Below are positions 1 to 5,923 of a stretch of DNA of 13,938 bases, piece after piece; position 1 is the first letter of the stretch, and every line of letters begins with the position of its first letter. The stretch covers positions 1 to 13,938 of the forward strand of contig JAGLWO010000090.1 in assembly GCA_023133395.1 (NCBI GenBank), written 5' to 3'. The notes below the pieces were generated by a model. It saw nothing but the letters and a program-made list of their open reading frames with translations. It was not told where the DNA came from and ran no database searches. The position numbers and the translations under genes are program-made. Origin of the DNA: Candidatus Cloacimonadota bacterium. Its GTDB lineage: Bacteria; Cloacimonadota; Cloacimonadia; Cloacimonadales; TCS61.

Positions 1-186
1 AAAAAGTTTGAAAAAATTAAAGCTGTAGCTGAAAATGAAAAATATGAATTGTTGAAAATATTGACTAAAGAACTATCTTTTGAAAACTTGAGTATTGGAA
101 TTCAAATAGTGGAAGAAAATAGGAAAGGAAAGATTCCACTATATCAAATGCTGAGAAATAAACTACCTGTGTATGGAGATAGGTGA
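1..186 (+). CDS. C-terminal fragment of an unidentified protein
   Basis: Frame 1 is open from the window edge to TGA at 184-186 and gives 61 residues, rich in Lys, Glu, Leu and Ile, ending in KLPVYGDR. The composition suggests a helical, soluble C-terminal end, with no membrane segment. I recognise no family. The stop lies 38 bases before the enolase start, on the same strand and with no hairpin between, so it may be co-transcribed with eno. The start and most of the gene lie outside the window. The reading is supported by the open frame, codon use like the neighbours, and the immediate downstream gene; the function is unknown. Confidence 0.6.
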   Translation, partial: KKFEKIKAVAENEKYELLKILTKELSFENLSIGIQIVEENRKGKIPLYQMLRNKLPVYGDR

Positions 187-224
187 GACAATTTGGTCAA
201 TATTAGAGAATTGGGGGTAGGACA

Positions 225-1508
225 ATGAGTAAAATTGTAATGATAAAAGGTAGAGAAATTTTAAATTCAAGAGGATACCCAACAGTTGAAGCAGAAGTAC
301 ACCTGGAATCAGGATTTATAGGAAGAGATGCAGTTCCCAGTGGTGCTTCCACAGGAAAGCATGAAGCAATTGAACTAATCGATGGTGATCTTGAGAGATA
401 TAGAGGGAATGGTGTTTTAAAAGCTGTTAAAAATGTGAATGAGATAATCGGTCCTAATCTTTTAGAATCTGATGTTTATGAACAGGCTTTGATTGATAAA
501 AAAATGATTGAATTAGATGGAACAGATAATAAACGGAAGTTAGGAGCTAATGCAATCCTTGCAGTTTCTCTTGCTTGTGCAAGCGCGGCCTCAGAAGAGT
601 TAGGAATTCCTTTGTATCGTTATCTTGGTGGACCAAATGCAAGAAGTCTTCCGATTCCCATGGCAAATATTTTAAATGGTGGAAAACATGCAGATAATAA
701 TGTTGACCTGCAAGAATTTATGGTAATGCCGATTGGTGCAAATAGCTTTCACGAAGCACTCCAGATGATAGCAGAGATATTTCATGTCCTGGGTTCTATC
801 CTTAAAAAAAGTGGACACACAACATCTGTTGGAGATGAAGGGGGTTTTGCTCCTAATTTAAACTCAAACGAAGAAGCTTTGCAGATGATTATGAAAGCTA
901 TTGATTCATCAGGATACAGAGCTGGAGAGGATATCTTTATAGCTCTTGATCCTGCAGCATCTTCTTTTTATAAAAACGGTAAATATCATCTTAAAACAGA
1001 AAATGTAGAATTAACCTCAGAAGAAATGGTGGATTATTATACTAATTTTGTGAATAAGTACCCAATAATATCAATTGAAGATGGTTTGGACGAAAATGAT
1101 TGGAATGGTTGGAAACTTATGATGGAGAAACTTGGACAGAAAATCCAGATTGTTGGTGATGACCTGTTTGTAACAAATGTGGAAAGATTACAAAGAGGGA
1201 TAGATGAAAAATCAGCAAACTCCATTTTGATAAAACTCAATCAAATCGGCACCCTCTCTGAAACTTTAGATGCAATTGAGCTCGCAAAAACCTCTGGATT
1301 CACGTCAGTCATTTCTCATCGAAGTGGGGAAACCAGTGATTCATTTATTTCGGACCTGGCTGTTGCTGTTAATGCTGGACAAATTAAAACCGGCTCCATT
1401 TGCCGCCAGGAGAGAATTACAAAATACAATCAACTTCTTAGAATAGAAGAACAACTTGGAGATGTTGCCCGATTCTATGGAAAGGATGTTTTCTTTAATT
1501 TAAGGTAA
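225..1508 (+). CDS. eno: Enolase (phosphopyruvate hydratase)
   Basis: Catalyses 2-phosphoglycerate to phosphoenolpyruvate plus water in glycolysis and gluconeogenesis; cytoplasmic and Mg-dependent. The 427 residues match the family length. Visible hallmarks: SGASTGKHEA at 39-48; NGGKHADNN with His155; Glu164; GDEGGFAPNL with Glu205; metal ligands Asp242, Glu285 (SIEDGLDE) and Asp312 (GDDLFVTN); the signature ILIKLNQIGTLSET with catalytic Lys337; SHRSGETSD at 364-372; and Lys388 in QIKTG. All catalytic and metal residues are present. Small oddities are ALDPAASS where ALDVAAS-E is usual, and GSICRQER where a G-A-x-x-R-S/G-E-R sequence is common; neither touches a key residue. The ATG follows a G-rich ribosome site (GGGGGTAGG). 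A gene fragment lies just upstream on the same strand, and palindromic repeats follow. Confidence 0.98.
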   Translation: MSKIVMIKGREILNSRGYPTVEAEVHLESGFIGRDAVPSGASTGKHEAIELIDGDLERYRGNGVLKAVKNVNEIIGPNLLESDVYEQALIDKKMIELDGTDNKRKLGANAILAVSLACASAASEELGIPLYRYLGGPNARSLPIPMANILNGGKHADNNVDLQEFMVMPIGANSFHEALQMIAEIFHVLGSILKKSGHTTSVGDEGGFAPNLNSNEEALQMIMKAIDSSGYRAGEDIFIALDPAASSFYKNGKYHLKTENVELTSEEMVDYYTNFVNKYPIISIEDGLDENDWNGWKLMMEKLGQKIQIVGDDLFVTNVERLQRGIDEKSANSILIKLNQIGTLSETLDAIELAKTSGFTSVISHRSGETSDSFISDLAVAVNAGQIKTGSICRQERITKYNQLLRIEEQLGDVARFYGKDVFFNLR

Positions 1509-1520
1509 AGTTAAATAAAA

Positions 1521-1560
1521 GCCTGTCTTTCTACCTGCCAAGCAGAAATTCTATGTAGGC
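1521..1560. repeat. Small imperfect palindromic element after eno
   Basis: Begins GCCT and ends AGGC. Inside are CTGC/GCAG arms around a 3-base CAA loop (1535-1545) and a competing TTTCT/AGAAA pairing (1528-1532 with 1544-1548). It starts 12 bases after the enolase stop and has no U-tract, so a factor-independent terminator is not supported. Its GC content is above the flanks. It may be part of the same repeat cluster as 1609-1670. Confidence 0.3.
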
Positions 1561-1608
1561 TGGAGGTATCTTTTGGCTTTGCAACTGGTGAAAAGAATGA
1601 AGAATCTT

Positions 1609-1670
1609 GTCTCCAAGTCCCAGCTTGGAGACAGAGTTGTTATCCGTTCCCAAAACGGGGCTGGGGAACG
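1609..1670. repeat. REP-like double palindrome upstream of the lipoprotein gene
   Basis: Two adjacent hairpins. The first pairs GTCTCCAAG (1609-1617) with CTTGGAGAC (1624-1632), a perfect 9-bp stem with a 6-base loop. The second pairs CGTTCCC (1645-1651) with GGGAACG (1664-1670), and can switch to CCGTT (1644-1648) with AACGG (1654-1658). Both follow a similar theme, C-rich left arm and G-rich right arm. Dispersed palindromes with GTTCCCA...GGGAACGAG cores resemble repetitive extragenic elements that I associate with several bacterial lineages; I cannot confirm copy number from one window. It ends 23 bases before the lipoprotein ATG and would be in that gene's leader. Confidence 0.6.
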
Positions 1671-1693
1671 AGAGATGCAATCACGGAGGTAGC

Positions 1694-2317
1694 ATGAAAA
1701 AAATATTTCTTTTCATTCTTCCAGTTATCATTCTTGCAGGATGCTCAACAGAAGGTGACATTAAAATAATCAATCGAACAAATCACTACCTTTACTTCAC
1801 AATAGAAGGAGCAAATTACGTTCTGGAAGGTTCTGAAAACATTGATCCTACCTATACAGTTAACATTGATACTGGCAGCCAATTTCTCTTCTGGGGGGAT
1901 GACAAAACTAAGGTTGATATGTTTATGGAAGGGGAAACCTTTATGATGCAGGACTCCAATCCAGACGGAACTCCCTCTGGTTATTATTATACTGAAACTA
2001 CTTTAACCGTTAAATCCAATAAAACATTGAAAATCTATTGCGACCCTACTCACGCAGGTGTAAAGCTGATTAATAATTCTCTGGTTGATGTAGTTGAATT
2101 AGGTTACTATACTGATGATAATGATTCTCTAATTTCAATTATTGATTATCCTGTTGTTCCTGGCGATTCAGCCTGGAGCAGGTTAAAAGCAAGCACAGCA
2201 CCGGATTCGATTATTTATTCTTTTATAATTGAATATGAGACTGGTGATATTGATAGTAGTTACTTTGATATTGATAACCTTGTTATTGATGAACAGTTGA
2301 GGATAGAGTTACAGTAA
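1694..2317 (+). CDS. Small exported lipoprotein, function unknown
   Basis: The 207-residue protein opens with Lys2-Lys3, a hydrophobic stretch (4-14) and the lipobox LAGC with Cys17, so it should be lipidated after signal peptidase II cleavage and anchored in a membrane. I chose ATG 1694 because it gives an exact lipoprotein signal and follows GGAGGT (1685-1690), although the spacing is short. The frame stays open upstream to an ATG at 1607, but that extension reads through the palindromic repeat and would bury the signal peptide. The mature part is acidic and beta-rich, with two similar openings, KIINRTNHYLYFTIEG (near residue 24) and KLINNSLVDVVELGYY (near residue 122), suggesting two related beta domains. 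No known family is recognised. Confidence 0.82.
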   Translation: MKKIFLFILPVIILAGCSTEGDIKIINRTNHYLYFTIEGANYVLEGSENIDPTYTVNIDTGSQFLFWGDDKTKVDMFMEGETFMMQDSNPDGTPSGYYYTETTLTVKSNKTLKIYCDPTHAGVKLINNSLVDVVELGYYTDDNDSLISIIDYPVVPGDSAWSRLKASTAPDSIIYSFIIEYETGDIDSSYFDIDNLVIDEQLRIELQ

Positions 2318-2341
2318 TAGAGTTTGAGAGTATAGATATGA

Positions 2342-2358
2342 GGTACACACTGTGCACC
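2342..2358. promoter_or_regulatory. Operator-like inverted repeat
   Basis: GGTACACA (2342-2349), one central base, then TGTGCACC (2351-2358): a dyad of 8 + 1 + 8 bases with a single mismatch. The one-base centre cannot form an RNA loop, so a DNA site for a dimeric protein is more likely than a terminator. It lies 24 bases after the lipoprotein stop and about 45 bases before the candidate -33/-35 element. No regulator gene is in the window, so its role is inferred only. Confidence 0.35.
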
Positions 2359-2403
2359 GAATATATAAAGATTTATTAAAGATATTTTCATATTTTAAAA
2401 ACA

Positions 2404-2436
2404 TTTGACAAAAAATAATATATAATTTATTTTTTG
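2404..2436 (+). promoter_or_regulatory. Candidate promoter for the FG-GAP genes
   Basis: TTTG (2404-2407, within TTGACA 2405-2410) is followed 20 bases later by TATTTTTTG (2428-2436). This resembles the Bacteroidota arrangement TTTG-N19-21-TAnnTTTG with one extra base. TTGACA also stands only 10 bases from TATAAT (2421-2426), too close for a standard sigma-70 promoter. In such AT-rich DNA chance matches are common, so this is tentative. It would leave a leader of roughly 200 bases. Confidence 0.25.
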
Positions 2437-2611
2437 AATAGTAATAAAAGAAGTGCTTCTCATTGTAATTTATAGTCATCTTGTTACATTAAAATTAAAT
2501 GCTGATACTCATTTTTTGGGAAATTGTATTTGAACTGTAATTCTTTAATCTTTCAATATTTTGATTAAATTGGTAATAAATATTATAGATATGGGTAAAT
2601 ATTCAGAGACC

Positions 2612-2701
2612 AGAAAAATTATTTTATTGAAATAAGGAGGAAAGCATGAAAAATAAAAAAATAATAATTGTAATCTTTTTTCTTTTATCTTTAGTCTTGT
2701 T
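2612..2701 (+). repeat. Duplicated 3'-end/ribosome-site/signal-peptide segment, copy 1
   Basis: Bases 2624-2643 (TTATTGAAATAAGGAGGAAA) are identical to 4221-4240, and similarity continues through the start codon and signal peptide, including 21 identical bases at 2681-2701 and 4278-4298. In the second copy the first part is the end of a real gene (LLK, stop, Shine-Dalgarno). Here there is no gene upstream, yet 2617-2633 still reads as a decayed tail (K-I-I-L-L-K-stop). It marks the edge of a tandem duplication. Confidence 0.6.
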
Positions 2702-4232
2702 GTACGCCCAAAACACCATGAACCAACTCGCATACTTAGAAGGTGAGCAACCGCGCTCTTGGTTTGGAAACACTTTGGCGGCACTCGATTTTAACGGTGA
2801 CGGTTATGATGATCTGGTGGTTTCTTCACCAGCAATTAATTATACTGGGAGATTATACTTTTATCTTGGTGCAGAAGAATTCGATGACCAGGTTGATTTC
2901 ACTTTATCAGGCGTTCTTAGTAATTACTTAGCTTCCTACCTTACTAATATAGGCGACATAAACGGAGACGGCTGCGAAGATCTGGGTTATTCTTGTATTG
3001 ATTTTGATAGCTTATATATCAATATACTACTAGGAAATACCGAACAGGATACTATCCCCAGTTTTGTGATTAGTAGATACGAATTAGATTATCGTGGATT
3101 CACTATCCGCCCACTTGGGGATATAAATAATGATGGATATGATGATGTAGGAATTACATGGGCACCATCTGATTTTCACAACGAATTGTTGGAATATTAC
3201 ATATTATGGGGAGATAATGATATAACCGAACCACAATATTTCTGTGAATGCGGACATAATATTGCAGGCTTTAGCGGTGTAGGTGATGTTAATAACGATG
3301 GTTTTGATGATTTTTGTTTAGGTTATGGATATTCAATTTATACGGGTACGAATAAATTATGTTTTGGTGGTGAAACTGTTGATACATTGAATTCGGTTGT
3401 ATTATGGGATGATGAAGTAATGAATATGACTCTCGGTTTAGCGGCAGGAGATTTGAATAATGACGGTTTTGCGGATTTCGGAGGTCATTTTTATTCGGAT
3501 GTAGATATCTGGCTGGGAAATGAAAACATTACATCAAATTATGATATTACTCTAATGTATGGAACTGGAGGGGGAATTCAAGATTTTGGATTTGATTATG
3601 GTGATTTGAATAATGACGGTTTTAGCGATATGGTTCTGGGTTCACCAAATTGGGGATTAAATGGAGCCGCTTTTCTCTATTTGGGTAATGAAACACCCAA
3701 TAATACAGTAGATATTGAATTTGAAGAACCACCGGGCGTGCACCATCAATTTGGCAGAGCTGTTGCTATTGGTAGTTTCGATGGAGATGAATATGAAGAT
3801 TTGGCAATTGCAGGCCCTGGAGAAACTTCAACCGGTCCCAATCCCGGCTATGTTTATGTTCTTGCCGGCAATGGAGATTTGGAAGATTTAGTAGATGTGG
3901 AAGAAAATGAAATTCCATCGATAAAGGAAATAACCTTTAATGTTTATCCCAATCCTTTTAATCCCATCATTAATTTCGAAATTAAATTAACCACCAGTCT
4001 TCGCCAAGGCTACGCCGGGCAGGCAGAGTTCACGGAGAGCATGGAGATTCAGATATATAATGTAAAGGGTCAAAAAGTCAAAACTGTTCCCATAGTCTTA
4101 TCGTCTCCAAGTCACCAGGTCTCAATTACCTGGAACGCCGAAAAACAACCGTCCGGTGTTTATTTCTGTAAATTAATTAATGTCGAAGACAGTAAAGTGC
4201 TGTCTATTAAAAAAGTTACTTTATTGAAATAA
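2646..4232 (+). CDS. Secreted FG-GAP (integrin-like) beta-propeller protein with FlgD-like sorting tail, copy 1
   Basis: 528 residues. The signal peptide covers about 1-21 (KNKK, hydrophobic core, cleavage near LYA-Q). Seven calcium-binding FG-GAP loops of the type D-x-N-x-D-G-x-x-D follow, the first DFNGDGYDD at 48-56, then DINGDGCED, DINNDGYDD, DVNNDGFDD, DLNNDGFAD, DLNNDGFSD and a weaker SFDGDEYED. Seven blades match an integrin-alpha-type propeller, usually a ligand- or carbohydrate-binding surface domain. From about residue 425 a C-terminal Ig-like sorting domain begins with YPNPFNP (434-440) and ends in SIKKVTLLK, as in type A type IX secretion substrates. An extra run SLRQGYAGQA interrupts this domain near residue 451. 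ATG 2646 follows AGGAGG. It is tandem with and related to the next gene. The ligand is unknown. Confidence 0.9.
   Translation: MKNKKIIIVIFFLLSLVLLYAQNTMNQLAYLEGEQPRSWFGNTLAALDFNGDGYDDLVVSSPAINYTGRLYFYLGAEEFDDQVDFTLSGVLSNYLASYLTNIGDINGDGCEDLGYSCIDFDSLYINILLGNTEQDTIPSFVISRYELDYRGFTIRPLGDINNDGYDDVGITWAPSDFHNELLEYYILWGDNDITEPQYFCECGHNIAGFSGVGDVNNDGFDDFCLGYGYSIYTGTNKLCFGGETVDTLNSVVLWDDEVMNMTLGLAAGDLNNDGFADFGGHFYSDVDIWLGNENITSNYDITLMYGTGGGIQDFGFDYGDLNNDGFSDMVLGSPNWGLNGAAFLYLGNETPNNTVDIEFEEPPGVHHQFGRAVAIGSFDGDEYEDLAIAGPGETSTGPNPGYVYVLAGNGDLEDLVDVEENEIPSIKEITFNVYPNPFNPIINFEIKLTTSLRQGYAGQAEFTESMEIQIYNVKGQKVKTVPIVLSSPSHQVSITWNAEKQPSGVYFCKLINVEDSKVLSIKKVTLLK
3996..4040 (+). repeat. In-frame GC-rich mini-insert inside the sorting domain
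   Basis: This stretch encodes SLRQGYAGQAEFTES and is much richer in GC than the flanks. The sister gene has AENYEN where this gene has LTTSLRQGYAGQAEFTES between FEIK and the next strand (IQIYN/IEIFN): 12 extra codons, 36 bases. It contains small dyads such as GGC-TAC-GCC and GCC-GGGCA-GGC. SLRQGYAGQA-like peptides resemble products of short dispersed palindromic repeats that I recall from MAG-derived proteins; copy number cannot be checked here. Confidence 0.55.
4155..4229 (+). repeat. Near-identical sorting-domain 3' end, copy 1
   Basis: Matches 5731-5805 with only four differences over 75 bases, including 47 identical bases at 4155-4201 and 5731-5777. It encodes the last strands of the sorting domain (GVYFCKL...SIKKVTL). 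The propeller regions of the two genes are far more diverged, so this end was either duplicated recently or kept alike by gene conversion. Confidence 0.75.
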
Positions 4233-4298
4233 GGAGGAAATCATGAAAAATATAAAAATAATAGTTTTAATCTTTAGTCTTTTATCTTTAGTCTTGTT
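4221..4298 (+). repeat. Duplicated 3'-end/ribosome-site/signal-peptide segment, copy 2
   Basis: Second copy of the segment at 2612-2701. Here it spans the end of the first propeller gene, the stop codon fused to AGGAGG (4230-4237), the ATG at 4243 and the signal peptide of the second gene. This is the expected junction of two tandem copies of one unit. Confidence 0.6.
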
Positions 4299-5808
4299 AT
4301 TTGCCGAAAACTACATGGAACTAATTTGGGAGCAGCAGGGAGAACACATAGAAGCAGAATATGGCTATTCCATTGCTTCAATAGACTTTAACGGAGATAA
4401 TATCGATGATCTGGTAGTTGGTTCATATAAGTGGAGTGCAGAAGGAACACCGAGTGGTCCAAATCACGGAAAAATCTACTTCTACTACGGTGGAGATGAT
4501 TTTGATAATATCCCTGAACTAACTATGGATGGAGGTCAGTATAGTTATTCAACTGGACTGGGGAAAAAAATAGTAAATCTCGGTGATGTAAATGGTGATG
4601 GATATGAAGACTTGGGCTCAAGACGAGCTGGAGATTTTCAAACAATTAGATATTATCTCGAGATATATTATGGCGGACCGGATTGCGATACTATCCCCGA
4701 TTTTCAGCATATTATTTATAATGATAATGTTGAATATATTAATTCACTTTATCCACTCGGTGATGTGAATAGTGATGGTTATAACGATGTCGGATTTGTA
4801 ATAGCTTCATCCACACCTGTTTATGATAACAGTTTTTATATAATCTATGGTGCAGAAAATCCTTTTGTTGAATACTGGGCTGGATTTGGAAATGGTGGAG
4901 GTACTATTCGAGAAATTGGTAATATAAATAACGATTTGTATGATGATTTTATGATCAGTTTTTATGATAATGAGTACTCTGGATACTGCAATATCATCTT
5001 TTATGGTGACACTGTGATCGATCCTGTGATTATTGATACTTTATACAGCAATACAGCCAATTTCATTCCTGGTGGAGCTTATGCCGGAGATTTTAACGGA
5101 GATGGAACAGATGATTTTATTGGTTGCTGGGGAGCAGGAGAAGAGACTGAATTATGGTTTGGGAATGTTGTATTAAGTGAAGTTTCAGACGTTCATCTAA
5201 ATGCCTATAGTGATGGTAATAAGTCAATTGGTGTCGGTGATTTAAATAGTGATGGATTTTCCGATATAGTTTTAGGAAATCCCTATTGGAGTAATCATCA
5301 AGGTAAAGCATATTTCTTTATTGGTGATACAAATGCCAATGGTTCGATTGACCTTGATATTCCTGCTCCGGTGATAGTGGGTACACAGTACGGTACTTCC
5401 GTAGCAGTAGGAGATTTTAACAATGACGGATTCGATGATGCTGCAATTGGTGCACCATCTCCTTATAGTGGTTGGTATCCGGGATATGTTTATGTTTATG
5501 CAGGAAATGACAGCCTTGAAGAAACCACGCCTGTAAGTGTTAATGAAATATCCTCTATCCCGGGAATTACTTTCAATGCGTTTCCAAATCCATTTAATCC
5601 AACAGTGACTTTTGAAATTAAGGCAGAAAATTATGAAAACCTTCAAATTGAGATCTTTAATATTAAAGGACAGAAAGTGAAAACATTGAATATTGGAAAA
5701 ACAGTATGGTTCGCTGATGGACAACCGAGTGGTGTTTATTTCTGTAAATTAATTAATGTCGAAGACAGTAAAGTGCTATCTATTAAAAAAGTTACCTTGA
5801 TGAAATGA
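4243..5808 (+). CDS. Secreted FG-GAP beta-propeller protein with FlgD-like sorting tail, copy 2
   Basis: 521 residues, with the same plan as its upstream neighbour: signal peptide about 1-21 (FA-E junction), seven FG-GAP calcium loops (DFNGDNIDD, DVNGDGYED, DVNSDGYND, NINNDLYDD, DFNGDGTDD, DLNSDGFSD, DFNNDGFDD), then a sorting domain with FPNPFNP at 447-453 and the tail SIKKVTLMK. The first and fourth loops deviate from the consensus. It lacks the SLRQGYAGQA insert and so shows the ancestral loop length. The start lies 10 bases after the previous stop, and the stop codon runs directly into AGGAGG, which suggests translational coupling in one operon. It is probably a surface or secreted adhesion or binding protein; calcium dependence is expected from the loops, and the ligand is unknown. 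Confidence 0.9.
   Translation: MKNIKIIVLIFSLLSLVLLFAENYMELIWEQQGEHIEAEYGYSIASIDFNGDNIDDLVVGSYKWSAEGTPSGPNHGKIYFYYGGDDFDNIPELTMDGGQYSYSTGLGKKIVNLGDVNGDGYEDLGSRRAGDFQTIRYYLEIYYGGPDCDTIPDFQHIIYNDNVEYINSLYPLGDVNSDGYNDVGFVIASSTPVYDNSFYIIYGAENPFVEYWAGFGNGGGTIREIGNINNDLYDDFMISFYDNEYSGYCNIIFYGDTVIDPVIIDTLYSNTANFIPGGAYAGDFNGDGTDDFIGCWGAGEETELWFGNVVLSEVSDVHLNAYSDGNKSIGVGDLNSDGFSDIVLGNPYWSNHQGKAYFFIGDTNANGSIDLDIPAPVIVGTQYGTSVAVGDFNNDGFDDAAIGAPSPYSGWYPGYVYVYAGNDSLEETTPVSVNEISSIPGITFNAFPNPFNPTVTFEIKAENYENLQIEIFNIKGQKVKTLNIGKTVWFADGQPSGVYFCKLINVEDSKVLSIKKVTLMK
5731..5805 (+). repeat. Near-identical sorting-domain 3' end, copy 2
   Basis: Partner of 4155-4229, with four differences in 75 bases. Here the gene ends TGA instead of TAA, and no AGGAGG follows directly, so the shared block stops at the last codons. 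Confidence 0.75.
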
Positions 5809-5820
5809 TTTAAAACCTTA

Positions 5821-5863
5821 GCGAAATTTCCAACATAAGAATTTGCTTAAAGATAAATTTCGC
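5821..5863. repeat. Inverted repeat between the second propeller gene and the long gene
   Basis: GCGAAATTT (5821-5829) and AAATTTCGC (5855-5863) form a perfect 9-bp stem around a 25-base loop, 12 bases after the propeller stop. No U-run follows, so it is not a typical factor-independent terminator. It could be an RNA-stabilising hairpin, a processing site or a repeat relic; the arms are AT-rich and the pairing is only moderately stable. Confidence 0.45.
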
Positions 5864-5923
5864 AAAGTTGCCAAATTAGCGAGTTCAACTAATTCAACCA
5901 ATTAACTAAACAAGGAGGGAAAA

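Larger units (their letters stand above)
2318..2645. other. 328-base gene-free region before the propeller genes
   Basis: Very AT-rich and without a convincing gene. From left to right it holds an operator-like inverted repeat (2342-2358), a candidate promoter (2404-2436), about 170 bases with no structure I can name, and at 2612-2645 a short stretch matching the 3' end and ribosome site of the next gene, which looks like a relic of an earlier gene copy. It probably contains the promoter for the propeller genes. Confidence 0.5.

Noticed and set aside
1509..1560. Factor-independent terminator for enolase
   Set aside because: Only short weak stems and no T-run follow.
1607..1693. An N-terminal extension of the lipoprotein starting at ATG 1607
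   Set aside because: It reads through the palindromic repeat and would place 29 residues before a perfect lipoprotein signal peptide; there is no ribosome site before 1607, while GGAGGT precedes 1694.
2405..2426. TTGACA and TATAAT as a classical sigma-70 promoter
   Set aside because: The two boxes are only 10 bases apart, far from the usual 16-18, in a very AT-rich stretch; only a tentative Bacteroidota-style reading was kept.
5272..5724. A 150-codon open frame antisense to the second propeller gene
   Set aside because: The sense strand carries clear FG-GAP and sorting motifs; the antisense product is rich in Ile, Cys, Arg and Ser with no domain and no ribosome site, as expected for the complement of Asp/Asn-rich repeats.
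2646..5808. FG-GAP motif repeats as a possible DNA repeat array or CRISPR
   Set aside because: The repeats are protein-level blades with irregular spacing and variable codons, not direct DNA repeats with spacers.
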